NCBI RefSeq assembly: GCF_009909205.1
Contig: NZ_JAAAPN010000001.1
Span: 1-64,000, forward strand
Direction of reading: 5' to 3'
Length of the DNA: 64,000 nt
Source: Aquabacterium fontiphilum
Lineage (GTDB): Bacteria; Pseudomonadota; Gammaproteobacteria; Burkholderiales; Burkholderiaceae_C
The notes under the pieces are model-generated. The model did not search any database, had not been told where the DNA came from, and saw only the letters and a program-made list of their open reading frames with translations. The translations under genes and the position numbers were made by a program. Positions 35,914 through 45,715 of the stretch are shown in pieces. The stretch's first letter is position 1; each line of letters starts with the position of its first letter.

Positions 35914-37236
35914 TCAGGGCGCGCCGCCCTGGTTTGCCGAGGCAGGGTTCGCCAGCGTCACGCGCCAGAGCGTGTTCGACAGATCGTCGGCGACCAGGAG
36001 CGCACCGCGCGGGTCCACCGTCACGCCGACCGGCCGGCCGCGGGTCTTGCCGTCGTCACCCAGAAAGCCCGTCACCACCTCCACCGGCTCACCCGCCGGA
36101 CGGCCATCCCGGAAGGGCACGAAGATCACCCGGTAGCCGCTCGGCGGCTTGCGGTTCCAGCTGCCGTGCTCGCCAACGAACAGGCCCTCCGCAAACCGCG
36201 GCCCCATCGCCGGCGTCGAGAATGCAATGCCCAGCGTGGCCACATGCGAGCCCAGCGCGTAATCGGGCTGAATCGCGGCGGCCACCTTGGCCGGATCCTG
36301 TGGCCGCACGCGTGTGTCCACGTTCTGGCCCCAATAGCTGTAGGGCCAGCCATAGAAGCCGTTTTCTCGGACCGAGGTGACGTAATCCGGCGCGAGATTC
36401 GGCCCCAGCTCGTCACGCTCGTTCACCGCCGCCCACAGCTGCCCGGACCCGGGCTGGATGGTCAGTGCCGTGGGGTTGCGCAGGCCGGTCGCGTAGGGGC
36501 GGTGGGCGCCGGTTTCAGCATCGATCTCCCAGATCATGGCGCGGTCCACCTCAGCCGCCATGCCGCGCTCGGCGATGTTGCTGTTCGAGCCGATGCCCAC
36601 ATAGAGGAATCGGCCATCGGCGCTGGCGGTCAACGATTTGGTCCAGTGGTGGTTGATCGCAGAGGGCAGATCGGCGACCTTCACCGGCGGGCCGGCGGCC
36701 GTGAACTGCCCGGGCTGGTAGTCAAACCGGACGAGGGCGTCCTGATTGGCCACATACAGCCGGTTGCCGACGAGCGCGAGCCCGTAGGGCGCATTGAGGT
36801 CTTTCGCAAAGACCGTTCGCGATTCGTAGACCCCATCGCCGTCGGCGTCGCGCAGCAGCGTCAGACGGTTTCCGCCTTTGACCGGACTGATGCCGCGCGC
36901 CTTGATGAGGCCCGCAATCACATCCTTGGGCGTCAGCGCGGGCGCGCCCCCGCCACGCCCTTCGGCGACGAGGATGTCACCATTGGGCAGCACCAGCGTC
37001 TGCCGGGGAACCTGCAGGTCGGTCGCGATCGCCGTGATGCGGTAGCCCTCGGGCACCTGAGGGCGACGGTCGCCCCAACCCGCTGGCTCGGCGACCTGCA
37101 TCTCGGGCAGCAGCCCACGCTGCGGCGCGGGAAGGGCAGGGTCGACACCATAGATGGGTGCGTCGGTGTTGCCTTTGCAGGCAACCAGCAACACCAGGGG
37201 AGCGATCACAAAAACCGTACGGGCGGTCGTCTTCAT
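35914..37236 (-). CDS. Sorbosone/PQQ-glucose dehydrogenase-like lipoprotein
   Basis: A 440-residue exported beta-propeller protein. The signal ends in the lipobox LVAC (Cys at about residue 20), so it should be lipid-anchored. Family motifs include VPEGYRITAIATDLQVPR, GGNRLTLLRDADGDG, GLRNPTALTIQPGSGQLW and FVGEHGSWNRKPPSGYRV, typical of the PQQ-dependent aldose/sorbosone dehydrogenase fold. Substrate and PQQ use are not proven. The ATG overlaps the end of the DUF2231-like membrane gene by 4 bp, and the pair occurs widely together, so they likely form an operon. Confidence 0.85.
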   Translation of the reverse strand: MKTTARTVFVIAPLVLLVACKGNTDAPIYGVDPALPAPQRGLLPEMQVAEPAGWGDRRPQVPEGYRITAIATDLQVPRQTLVLPNGDILVAEGRGGGAPALTPKDVIAGLIKARGISPVKGGNRLTLLRDADGDGVYESRTVFAKDLNAPYGLALVGNRLYVANQDALVRFDYQPGQFTAAGPPVKVADLPSAINHHWTKSLTASADGRFLYVGIGSNSNIAERGMAAEVDRAMIWEIDAETGAHRPYATGLRNPTALTIQPGSGQLWAAVNERDELGPNLAPDYVTSVRENGFYGWPYSYWGQNVDTRVRPQDPAKVAAAIQPDYALGSHVATLGIAFSTPAMGPRFAEGLFVGEHGSWNRKPPSGYRVIFVPFRDGRPAGEPVEVVTGFLGDDGKTRGRPVGVTVDPRGALLVADDLSNTLWRVTLANPASANQGGAP

Positions 37237-37670
37237 GGCCGTGCCTCCCAACGCCCCGCATCGAGATCCAGCCAGCTCGCCGCCGTGATGAGCACGAAGG
37301 CCAGCACGGCCAGAACCAGCCCCTCCGGCAGCGTCGCGCCAGCGTCTTTGGCGTGCACCAGTGAGTTGACAAAGCCGATCACCCACGCGGCCAGCAGCAG
37401 CGCGCCGGAGACCATCGCACGCCGGGATCGGCCGCTGGCGCTGATCAGCGCGATGGCCGACCAGAGCAACGCCAACCCGCTCAACACAACGGCCGCCGCG
37501 TTGAGCCACGATGCAAAGTTCTTCCACTGCACCTGGTCGCTGCTGGCGTAAGCGACATCGTTCAGCACGACGCCGAGAAACAGCGGCACGCTGCCGGCCA
37601 GTAGCAGCGCGCGAAGCGGGTGCAGGGGGCGCTGGGCTGCCCGCGGCGGGTCAAAGGTGGTGGCGGTCAT
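37233..37670 (-). CDS. DUF2231-like four-helix membrane protein
   Basis: A 145-residue protein with four TM helices (about 20-38, 55-75, 83-103, 115-132) and LFLGVVLNDVAYASSDQVQWKNFA (shown in part), the pattern of DUF2231. Members are often paired with PQQ-type sugar dehydrogenases or cytochromes and may relay electrons. Its stop overlaps the start of the dehydrogenase-like gene (ATGA). The start MTATTFDPP is chosen as the first Met before TM1. Confidence 0.75.
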   Translation of the reverse strand: MTATTFDPPRAAQRPLHPLRALLLAGSVPLFLGVVLNDVAYASSDQVQWKNFASWLNAAAVVLSGLALLWSAIALISASGRSRRAMVSGALLLAAWVIGFVNSLVHAKDAGATLPEGLVLAVLAFVLITAASWLDLDAGRWEARP

Positions 37671-37716
37671 GCCCGCCGTCGGCAATCGACGTGCCTGTCG
37701 TCGGTGTAGAACAGGT

Positions 37717-39369
37717 CTATGGCGCCACTTTGCGCTTGATCGCGCGGGCCACCGGCGCGGGCAGACTCGCAAGCGACCCCAGCACATGCGGCAGCAGGCG
37801 CAGCTTCAGACCGGTGAACGCGCTGGGTACCACCGCCTCGATCAGATGCGGCCCGGGGTTGCGCAGCGCCTCTGCGAGCGCGGCCGTAAAGCCTTCGGCG
37901 GTGGTGGCGCGCACCGCGTGCACACCCATGCTCGCGCCCAGCTGCACGAAATCCAGCCCCGGATTGCCCAAATCGAACTGCGCGCGCGCTTTCTCGCCAG
38001 AGCCCTGCGCGCCCACCCGCTGGAGTTCCACATTGAGGATGGCGTAGGCGTGGTTGTTGAACACGATGGTCGTCACGTTAAGGCGCTCACGCGCCATGGT
38101 CCACAGCGCCTGGATGGTGTACATGGCCGACCCATCGCCCACCAGCGCCAGCACCGGCCGGTCGGGGCAGGCGATGGCAGCCCCGACCGCATTGGGCAGT
38201 CCCTGACCGATGGCCCCACCGGTCAGCGTGATCACGTCATGGCGCGGAGCGCCCCGTGTAAAGTGCGGCAGCATCACACCCGAGGTCTGCGCCTCGTCGA
38301 CGATGATGGCGCGTTCGGGCAGCAGGTGGCCCACCGCCTTGCAGACCTTCTCGGCTGTCAACCGGCCCCGAGGCGCAGGCGGCGGGTTGGCCGGCTCGAG
38401 CAGAGGCAACACAGTATCGGCATCCAGCTTGCTCGCCAAGCGGATCAGGCCGCCCAAGGCGTCCTGACCGAGTGACGCCAGCACATGCACGCGACAGCCC
38501 TTGGGCACCAGGTCGCTGGCCTTGCCAGGGTAAGCAAAGAAGGACACAGGCGACTTCGCGTCCACAAGGATGAGGTGCTTCAACCCCTGCAGCTGCACGC
38601 CAGCAAGTTCGGCGAGATAGGCAATCCGCTCGACATGGGGCAACCCGGCCCCGCGCTCGATGCGCGTCGGAAACACCTCGGCAAACAGCTTGACGCCCGA
38701 CTTCTGCGCCACGCGCGAGGCCGCCAACAGCGCCGGCTCGCGCAGCGCCCGCGCGCCCAGCAGCATGGCCGCCGGCTCGCCTGATCGGATGGCCTGCGCC
38801 ATGGCGTCCACCACCGCGTCGTCTGCAACGGGTGGTGGCACCACCTCGGGCACGGTGGCGGGCACACCGCCTTCGCCCCACGACACATCGGCCGGCAGGA
38901 TGAGGGTCGCGACCTGGGCCGGCGTGCCCATCGCAACGCCAATGGCCTCGGCTGCATCGGCGCCCAAATCGGCCGTTGATGCCGATGTGCGCACCCAGGT
39001 CGACACATTGCGTGCCACGGTCTCGATGTCGGATTGCAGCTGCGCGTCGTACTTGACGTGATAGGTCGCGTGGTCGCCCACGATGTTGATCACCGGCACC
39101 CGGCCCTTGCGCGCGTTGTGCAGGTTGGCCAGGCCATTGCCCAGGCCGCAGCCCAGATGCAACAGCGTGGCGGCAGGCTTGCCGGCCATGCGGGCATAGC
39201 CATCGGCTGCTCCCGTGGCCACGCCTTCAAACAGGGTCAGCACCGCGCGCATGCGCGGCTCGGCATCCAGCGCGGCCACGAAGTGCATCTCGGACGTGCC
39301 CGGGTTGCAGAAGCACACGGTCACGCCCGCGTCGGCCAGCGTCTTCATCAGGGCTTGTGCACCAATCAT
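37717..39369 (-). CDS. Thiamine-pyrophosphate enzyme, acetolactate synthase/benzoylformate decarboxylase-like
   Basis: A 550-residue TPP enzyme with three domains. The N-terminal PYR domain has VCFCNPGTSEMHFVAAL with the cofactor glutamate in LTLFEGVATGAADGYAR; the PP domain has VGDGSAMYTIQALW ... FNNHAYAIL, the GDG-N metal site. It lacks the FAD-linked features of true IlvB and is shorter, so it may be a decarboxylase or a related lyase; the product is not fixed by sequence. GAGGAG precedes the ATG. It diverges from an aminotransferase gene 69 bp away. Confidence 0.8.
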   Translation of the reverse strand: MIGAQALMKTLADAGVTVCFCNPGTSEMHFVAALDAEPRMRAVLTLFEGVATGAADGYARMAGKPAATLLHLGCGLGNGLANLHNARKGRVPVINIVGDHATYHVKYDAQLQSDIETVARNVSTWVRTSASTADLGADAAEAIGVAMGTPAQVATLILPADVSWGEGGVPATVPEVVPPPVADDAVVDAMAQAIRSGEPAAMLLGARALREPALLAASRVAQKSGVKLFAEVFPTRIERGAGLPHVERIAYLAELAGVQLQGLKHLILVDAKSPVSFFAYPGKASDLVPKGCRVHVLASLGQDALGGLIRLASKLDADTVLPLLEPANPPPAPRGRLTAEKVCKAVGHLLPERAIIVDEAQTSGVMLPHFTRGAPRHDVITLTGGAIGQGLPNAVGAAIACPDRPVLALVGDGSAMYTIQALWTMARERLNVTTIVFNNHAYAILNVELQRVGAQGSGEKARAQFDLGNPGLDFVQLGASMGVHAVRATTAEGFTAALAEALRNPGPHLIEAVVPSAFTGLKLRLLPHVLGSLASLPAPVARAIKRKVAP

Positions 39370-39437
39370 CGGGGCTCCTCGTCACGCGTCGACAGGCAGC
39401 ATACCGCTGTGCCGGGGCTGGCCTACACTGCCCGGCC

Positions 39438-40619
39438 ATGAAGCTCTCGCAACGCGCACAAGCCATCCCGCCCTTTCTGGCCATGGAGTTCGGCAAGCAC
39501 GCCGCGGCGCTCGAGGCCGCCGGCCACCGGGTGATCCGCCTCAACCTGGGCGAGCCCGATTTCGGGGCGCCGCCCGCCGTACGCGAGGCGCTGGCGCGCG
39601 TGGCCCGCGAGGCCGCGCTGCCTTACACGGGCGCGCTGGGACTGCCCGCGCTGCGCGAGGCGATCACCGGTTTCTACGCGCAACAGCATGGCGTCCAGCT
39701 GGCGCCCGAGCGCATCGTCGTGACCGCCGGTGCCTCGGCTGCGCTGTTGCTGCTCACGGCGGCGCTGGTCGACCCGGGCGACGAGGTGCTGGTCGGCGAT
39801 CCGTCCTACCCCTGTAACAGGCGCTTCCTGAGCGGCTTTGGCGCAGAGGTGCGCCTGGTGCCCACCGATGCAGCCAGCCGCTTCCAGCTGGATCTGGCAG
39901 CCGTTCAGCGCCACTGGTCGGCGCGCACGCGCGGGCTCATGATCGCCACGCCCTCCAACCCGACGGGCACCTCGGTGCCACCCGCCGAACTGGCGGCCAT
40001 CTGCGACTGGGCGCGTGCGCATGGCGCCTGGCGCATCATCGACGAGATCTACCTCAACCTGGCGGATGCCGATGCGCAGGGGCGCACAGCGCCCACCGTG
40101 CTCGCACACGACGACGAAGCCTGCGTCATCAACAGCTTCTCGAAGTACTTCGGCATGACGGGCTGGCGGCTTGGATGGGCCGTAGTGCCCGAGGCCATGG
40201 TGCCCGCCATGGAGCGGCTGGCGCAGAACTACTACATCTGCGCGCCCACGCCCGCGCAGCTGGCCGCACTGGTCTGCTTCACGCCCGAGTCGCTGTCCGT
40301 GTGCGAGGCGCGGCGCGCCGAGTTCGCCACGCGGCGGGCGCTCGTGCTCGCCGGCCTGCGCGACGTGGGTTTGCCGGTGCCCGTCCTACCCGACGGTGCC
40401 TTCTACGCCTACATCGATGTGAGCCGCACCGGACTGGATGCCATGGCCTTCTGCCAGCGTGCGCTGCAAGAAGCCCATGTGGCGCTCACGCCCGGCCATG
40501 ACTTCGGCGTGCACGGCGCCGGGCGTCACGTGCGGCTGTCGTACGCCGCGTCGCGCGAGGACCTCAGCGAGGGCCTGACGCGGCTCGGTCGCTGGCTCGA
40601 CTCGCTCGCGCCAGCCTGA
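39438..40619 (+). CDS. Class I/II pyridoxal-phosphate aminotransferase
   Basis: A 393-residue fold-type I aminotransferase. Key motifs: LNLGEPDFGAPPAV, PYTGALGLPALREAI, VTAGASAALLL, TPSNPTGTSVP, IIDEIYLNL, the PLP-lysine in NSFSKYFGMTGWRLGW and HVRLSYAAS. This set is that of aspartate/alanine-type transaminases with aromatic or branched substrates also possible. The start MKLSQRAQAIPPF is the usual N-terminus. It shares a promoter region with the TPP enzyme gene, so the two may serve one amino- or keto-acid pathway. Confidence 0.85.
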   Translation: MKLSQRAQAIPPFLAMEFGKHAAALEAAGHRVIRLNLGEPDFGAPPAVREALARVAREAALPYTGALGLPALREAITGFYAQQHGVQLAPERIVVTAGASAALLLLTAALVDPGDEVLVGDPSYPCNRRFLSGFGAEVRLVPTDAASRFQLDLAAVQRHWSARTRGLMIATPSNPTGTSVPPAELAAICDWARAHGAWRIIDEIYLNLADADAQGRTAPTVLAHDDEACVINSFSKYFGMTGWRLGWAVVPEAMVPAMERLAQNYYICAPTPAQLAALVCFTPESLSVCEARRAEFATRRALVLAGLRDVGLPVPVLPDGAFYAYIDVSRTGLDAMAFCQRALQEAHVALTPGHDFGVHGAGRHVRLSYAASREDLSEGLTRLGRWLDSLAPA

Positions 40620-40695
40620 GCCTCCGTCCCAGCCCAGGCCCAGGCCGCCTGCCTACAATCCGGGCACCTGCGACCACACCTGAGAGCAACGCCCC

Positions 40696-42087
40696 ATGGC
40701 GGCCCACCGCCCCTCCGTCACACGCCAGATCCGTCGCACCGTGGTGCACAGCGCGCTCTCGTTGCGCGACATGCTTGCCTCGGTCGGCCCCGTGCTGTTG
40801 CTGGCCATCGGCCTGCTGGTCGCCGCCTACTGGTGGCTCGATCCCCAGCCGCCGCGCAGCGTCACCCTCGCCACCGGGCCGGCCGGCAGCGCCTACGCGG
40901 CGTTTGGCCAACGCTATGCCGAGGCGCTGGCGCAAGATGGCATCCAGGTGCGCCTGCTGCCCACCGATGGCACAGAGGGCAACCTCCAGGCCCTGCGTGA
41001 GGGCCGTGCCGACCTCGCCTTTGTGCGCGGCGGCAGCGATGGTGCGTCGGACGATGCGGCGCAGGGCATCACCTCGCTGGGCGCCTTGTTCTACGAGCCA
41101 CTGTGGCTGTTCTACCGGCCCGCCGCCGTGGCCACGTCGCGGGCCCCGGCCGCAGGCGGCCACGCCCCCCTTGCCGCGATCAATGCGCTGACGCAGTTGC
41201 GCGGCCTGCGCGTCAGCATCGACCAGCCGGGCAGCGGCGTGCCCGACCTCGTGCGCCGCCTGTTGTGGGCCAATGGCCTGACAACCGATGAGCTCCGCCT
41301 GAGCGAGTTCCCGCCCGAGGCGGCGGCCGAGGCACTGCTGGCTGGCCAGATCGATGCCCTCGTGGTGGTGTCGGCGCCCGAGTCGGCCGTCGTGCTGCGC
41401 CTGCTTCAGGCCCCGGGCATCGCGCTGGCCGACCTGCCCCAGGCCGATGCGCTGTCGCGCCGCTTCCCGTTCCTGCAGACAGTCTCGCTGCCGCGCGGCA
41501 TGGTCGATCTGGCCACCGATCTGCCGCCGCAGGATGTCGGCCTGCTGGCCGCCACCACCGCGCTGCTCACGCGCGAAGACACCCACCCCGCGCTGCGCCA
41601 GCGCTTCGCCCAGGTGGCCCAGCAGATTCACGGCGGCGCCGGCTGGTTCAACGGCGCGCGTGACTTCCCCAACACCCGCACCAGCGAGCTGCCCGTGAGC
41701 CCCGAGGGCGATCGGGCCATCAACGGCAATCCGCCTTTCTGGCAGCGCTACCTGCCCTTCTGGGCCAGCAACCTGCTCGAGCGCATGTGGCTGGTCATTG
41801 GCGGCCTCATCGTGTTGCTGCTGCCGCTGTCGCGCATCGTGCCGCCGCTGTACACCTACCGTGTGCGGCAACGCGTGTTCCGCTGGTATGCGCGGTTGCG
41901 CGAGGTCGAAGAGCGCATGGAAGACGGCGAAGGCACGCCCTCCGAGCTGCTCGACGAGCTCGACGAACTCGACCGCGTGGCCAGCCAGACCACGGTGCCG
42001 CTGGCCCACGCCGACGAGCTCTACGCGCTGCGGGCCAACATCGAACGCACCCGCAGGCGCTTGCTGGGTAGCCCCCTCAGGGCTTGA
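40696..42087 (+). CDS. Membrane-anchored TAXI/NMT1-type solute-binding protein
   Basis: A 463-residue protein. A TM anchor (about 30-47) precedes a TAXI-type periplasmic binding domain (VTLATGPAGSAYAAFGQRY, LRVSIDQPGSGV, LRLSEFPPEAAAEALLAGQIDALVVV), then a second TM (about 360-380) and a charged cytoplasmic tail (REVEERMEDGEGTPSELLDELDELD) with coiled-coil character. Standard TAXI proteins lack the second TM and tail. No TRAP membrane subunit lies in the window. It may act as a ligand sensor rather than a transporter part (inference). It ends 11 bp inside the decayed DUF1176 gene. Confidence 0.8.
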   Translation: MAAHRPSVTRQIRRTVVHSALSLRDMLASVGPVLLLAIGLLVAAYWWLDPQPPRSVTLATGPAGSAYAAFGQRYAEALAQDGIQVRLLPTDGTEGNLQALREGRADLAFVRGGSDGASDDAAQGITSLGALFYEPLWLFYRPAAVATSRAPAAGGHAPLAAINALTQLRGLRVSIDQPGSGVPDLVRRLLWANGLTTDELRLSEFPPEAAAEALLAGQIDALVVVSAPESAVVLRLLQAPGIALADLPQADALSRRFPFLQTVSLPRGMVDLATDLPPQDVGLLAATTALLTREDTHPALRQRFAQVAQQIHGGAGWFNGARDFPNTRTSELPVSPEGDRAINGNPPFWQRYLPFWASNLLERMWLVIGGLIVLLLPLSRIVPPLYTYRVRQRVFRWYARLREVEERMEDGEGTPSELLDELDELDRVASQTTVPLAHADELYALRANIERTRRRLLGSPLRA

Positions 42088-42760
42088 CCACGTCGGTGAC
42101 CCGCGTGGGCAAGTCCCAGGCGCCACCCGGGGTGACGAGCTTGCACTGCCCCGAGCTGCTGTCGCTGGTCGAATCCGTGACCGGCTCAAACTGGCCCGGC
42201 TTGCGCTCGTTGACCACCCTCGCGCACGAACCCGCGTTGTAGACCCCGCGCCAGCGGAGCTTGCTGACCAGCCAGTGGCCGCCCTCCAGGGGCTGGAAGC
42301 TCAGTTGCCCCTCTTCGCTGTCGATTCGGAACTCCTCGTCCGCATCCTCCTTCTTTTTCAGCTCGGCGCGCACGGCGGCCTGGAGCCTGGCGCTGGGCGC
42401 AGCCGCGGGCGGCACCTTGGCGGCCCTGACCACCGGGGAGGGCAAGGGCGGCAAGGTGGCTTTCGGGCTGGGTGCCGGGGCGGGCCAGGGCCGTGGGGGT
42501 GCCCAGCCGACCGTAATCACCCAGCGTGAGGCGCGCCTGCACCGGCGTGCCCGGCCCCGCCGCCCGCGTGAGCAAGAGCGACACCGCCAGCCCGGCTTCC
42601 TCGGGCTGGTAGCCGGCGGCCCGGCAGGTGCGCGTGTTGTCGCAGGCCAGCTCCCAGTCTAGGTGGCCGAACGAGACCCCGGCAGCGTGTGGGGGCAGGG
42701 CCCGCTGGCGCAAAGGGTGGCGAACACGGCGGCAAGAATGCTGCCTAACGTACGAGGAGA
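42077..42760 (-). pseudogene. Decayed DUF1176 family gene
   Basis: Pieces of one protein lie in three frames. A signal-like stretch (LGSILAAVFATL) is at about 42700-42745. The motif WELACDNTRTCRAAGYQ continues to LTLGDYGRLGTP in a second frame, and ATLPPLPSPVVRAAKVP to the end DLPTRVTDVVKP in a third. The intact paralogue at 55241-56365 has the same order of motifs, which shows that about 115 residues after LTLGD and about 35 residues before the C-terminus are missing here, besides at least two frameshifts. No good start codon is found. It overlaps the end of the TAXI-type gene by 11 bp. Confidence 0.8.
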
Positions 42761-42926
42761 AAAGCACACAGGGCTGTGGCTGCCGACAGGCGATGGACGC
42801 CGAGCGTATCGCGCCGCGGCGCCAAGCTGACGAGCGCACCCCCGCACTCAAGTGTCTGCCCATGGTTCAGGCCACACGGACTCCAGATAATCGGAAGAGT
42901 CGGCTCACCATGCCGAGGGCCTGCGC

Positions 42927-45623
42927 ATGAACCTCGTCCACACCAAACTCCACCCCCCTGACACGGTGACCGCAACGTGCCTGCGTGCCCGCTTGATCCC
43001 AGCGAGGCAGATAGCCCTGACCGTGATCCACGCACCGACTGGATTCGGCAAGACGACACTCGCACTGCAAATCATCCGGGACGCCGCGCTCGGCGGCTGG
43101 TTGTCCATTGACCCGTTCGACAACCACCCCCAGCGCTTCTGGCTGGCCGTGGTTGCCGCGCTGCGGGTGGCCCACCCCTCGCTTGGCAAGCGCAGCGAGG
43201 TCCTCCTGCGTGAGTCCGACACCGGCGTCTGGGACGCCCTGGCTTGTTTGCTCAACGACCTCAACGAGCTGGACCCCGAGCGCCCCAGCCCGCTGCAGCT
43301 GACCTGGGACGACTTCCATCACGTGTCTTCGCACGAGCTGTTGAAGTCGATCAACTTCTTCATCGACCACCTCCCAGCCCACTGGCGGCTCATCGTGACC
43401 AGTCGCCACTTGCCTGCGCTGAAGTTGGCTCAGCGCAAGAGCAAGGGATTCGCCACCGAGATCACTGCCCACGACCTGCGCTTCACCGAAGCTGAGAGCA
43501 TCGAGTTCCTCGCGCGTGCCGAGCCGGCTTCTCTGGCCCGGGACTTTGCCGCCATCCATGCCCGCTGCGAAGGCTGGGCCGCTGCCCTGCGCCTCTACAG
43601 CCTTTCGGGACTGACCTGCTCGAACGACACGCCGAGCAGCGCAGCAGAGCAGGACATTCACGAAGTCCTCTTCACCGAAGTGATGGCCGAACTGCCCGAG
43701 GGACTGAGGCACTTCCTCGGCCACACGGCGTTCCTGCCAAGGTTCTGCCCTGCGCTGGTGAACCATCTCCTAGGGGAAGGGCAGGCCGAACAGTGGATTC
43801 CGGAGCTGATCTCGCGCAACCTGTTCGTCGTCGCGCCCGACGGTCAGCAGCAGTGGCTTCGATACCACGACCTGTTCAAGGAACTCATCCTGCAGGTTCA
43901 GGCCCCACCGCCCGACACCCTGTTGGGTCTGCGCGCCCATGCCGCCGCCTGGTTCGAGTTCACCCACCACATGGCCGAGGCCCTGGAGCAGCATGTACTC
44001 GCCAGGCAATGGGCTCAGGCCTGTCGGCTGCTGGCCACCGTTGGCTCACGCTGGATCCGGCAAGGGCATGGCGAGAGCGTGAGGCGCCTGCTGGGGGAGG
44101 TGCCCCATCACGAATGGCAGAAAGACCCCGCGCTGCTGTGTCTGCGGTTTTGGGTGGCGTCAGACACCGAGAAGTTCACCCACGGCGAGACCTGGCTTGA
44201 TCGCGCAAGCGACCTGATCGAACAAGGCGAAACGGGCAGCACGCCGACCGAATCCCTCACATGCGAGGTGATGACGCTCAAGGCGATCGTCGCCCGGCTC
44301 AAGGGGCAGTGGCTGAAAACGCTGGCCTTTTCCCAGGCAGCGCTGGAAGCGGCCGAAAGCTCCGACTCCCCGCTGCGGTGGCGCTCGTTCCTGACCCTGG
44401 GCGCCTACGCCTACCTCCAGGGCGAGCTGGCCCGCGCAGCCTCTTTGCTGGAACAAGCGGTCCACTGGGCCCTGGTCGATGAGAACCTCTATGGTGCGGC
44501 GCAATCATGCGGCTACCTGAGCGAGGTGCTCTACCAGCAAGGTGAATTGCAGAAAGCCTGGCAAGTTGCACGCCGAGTCGAAAGTGAACTCGCATCACGC
44601 GGATGGGACGCCGGCAGTCGGCTCGGCTCCTGGCGCTGGATCGGGCTGGTCGACCTTTTTCGCGAACAAGGCGACTTCGCCCAGGCCGAGGGCGCCTTGG
44701 CCGAACTCCGCAGGTTTCGTCAACTGGAGAAGTGCGAGGCCCTGCAGCACCTGATCATCCTGATCCGGGGCTACACGCTGTCGATCAGCCAAGGCCAGGC
44801 CGAGCAGGCGCTGGGGCTGATTCAACAGATCGAAGATGTGCAACAACGGATGCACTTCAAAAGCGTGTTTGCCTCCGGCTCCATGGCGGCCTTGCGCGCA
44901 GAGGCCGCGTGGCTGCGGCGCGATGCCCCAGCGTGCAGACAATGGCTGGTGAAACACGCCCGCTCCAGCGAAGAGCCTCTGAGCTTCATCGACGAACGCG
45001 ACGAGCTGATTGCCATCCGCATCCTCGTGCTGCTTCAGCGGCCCGAGGAGGCTGCGATCCGTGCCGCCCGCCTCGTCGAACACGCGGCCACCCATGGCCA
45101 CACCGTGACCCACGCGCTGGCGCTCACCTGGTCTGCCATCGCCCTGCATGGGCTGAATGATCTGGCCTGCGCCAGATCGCAATTGATCTGCGCCTTCGAG
45201 CTGGTCTCGGGCGAAGGCTACCGGCGCTTGCTACTGGATCAAGGACGGGACCTGGCCCCAGTGCTCGACATCGCCAAAGATCACCCGCTCTATGGCGCGT
45301 TCTGCCAAGAGTTGCTCGCAGCCATGGTCGAACAATCGCCGCGCGACGTCGGCGCCGCTGCACCGATCGCCACGCCCCAGCCCTCAATTGAAACCAGCAT
45401 TGACATTGGCAACAATTTGAGTCGGCGGGAGGTGGGCATCCTCTGGTACGTGCGCGATGGTTACTCCGACAAGGAAATCGCCCGGCTGGCCAACATCTCC
45501 CCCGGCACAGTCAAGACGCACTTGCGCAACATTTACCGCAAGCTCGAAGTCAACGGCCGGGTGCAGGCCCTCTCGAAAATGAACCTGCTGAGCCTCAACG
45601 GCAACCCCATGCCCACCCACTGA
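42927..45623 (+). CDS. MalT-like LuxR family transcriptional regulator (STAND ATPase)
   Basis: An 898-residue regulator with the MalT plan: P-loop APTGFGKTTL (36-45), a sensor-like segment LTWDDFHHVSS (Walker B), winged-helix region, a long series of TPR-like helices (about 400-800), and a C-terminal LuxR HTH (LSRREVGILWYVRDGYSDKE, IARLANISPGTVKTHLRNIY). Such proteins bind ATP and an inducer, multimerise and activate nearby genes. The next gene, a secreted metalloprotease, is 92 bp downstream on the same strand, with a perfect inverted repeat between. Control of the protease is a fair guess. The gene replaces a decayed region upstream. Confidence 0.9.
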   Translation: MNLVHTKLHPPDTVTATCLRARLIPARQIALTVIHAPTGFGKTTLALQIIRDAALGGWLSIDPFDNHPQRFWLAVVAALRVAHPSLGKRSEVLLRESDTGVWDALACLLNDLNELDPERPSPLQLTWDDFHHVSSHELLKSINFFIDHLPAHWRLIVTSRHLPALKLAQRKSKGFATEITAHDLRFTEAESIEFLARAEPASLARDFAAIHARCEGWAAALRLYSLSGLTCSNDTPSSAAEQDIHEVLFTEVMAELPEGLRHFLGHTAFLPRFCPALVNHLLGEGQAEQWIPELISRNLFVVAPDGQQQWLRYHDLFKELILQVQAPPPDTLLGLRAHAAAWFEFTHHMAEALEQHVLARQWAQACRLLATVGSRWIRQGHGESVRRLLGEVPHHEWQKDPALLCLRFWVASDTEKFTHGETWLDRASDLIEQGETGSTPTESLTCEVMTLKAIVARLKGQWLKTLAFSQAALEAAESSDSPLRWRSFLTLGAYAYLQGELARAASLLEQAVHWALVDENLYGAAQSCGYLSEVLYQQGELQKAWQVARRVESELASRGWDAGSRLGSWRWIGLVDLFREQGDFAQAEGALAELRRFRQLEKCEALQHLIILIRGYTLSISQGQAEQALGLIQQIEDVQQRMHFKSVFASGSMAALRAEAAWLRRDAPACRQWLVKHARSSEEPLSFIDERDELIAIRILVLLQRPEEAAIRAARLVEHAATHGHTVTHALALTWSAIALHGLNDLACARSQLICAFELVSGEGYRRLLLDQGRDLAPVLDIAKDHPLYGAFCQELLAAMVEQSPRDVGAAAPIATPQPSIETSIDIGNNLSRREVGILWYVRDGYSDKEIARLANISPGTVKTHLRNIYRKLEVNGRVQALSKMNLLSLNGNPMPTH

Positions 45624-45630
45624 AATACCT

Positions 45631-45654
45631 CCTCCGATAGATAACCATCGGAGG
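45631..45654. promoter_or_regulatory. Perfect inverted repeat between the LuxR regulator and protease genes
   Basis: CCTCCGAT and ATCGGAGG flank an 8-base spacer (AGATAACC). It starts 8 bp after the regulator stop and ends 61 bp before the protease start. No T-run follows, so it fits an operator better than an intrinsic terminator. Binding by the MalT-like protein is untested. Confidence 0.5.
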
Positions 45655-45715
45655 ACGCCTCTCCTAGCATCGGCTGTCTCCATCCAACGACGCAATGCCG
45701 AGAGGTGCACATCCC

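Noticed and set aside
45631..45654. Inverted repeat after the LuxR gene as an intrinsic terminator
   Set aside because: No run of T follows on either strand, so it is listed as a possible operator instead.
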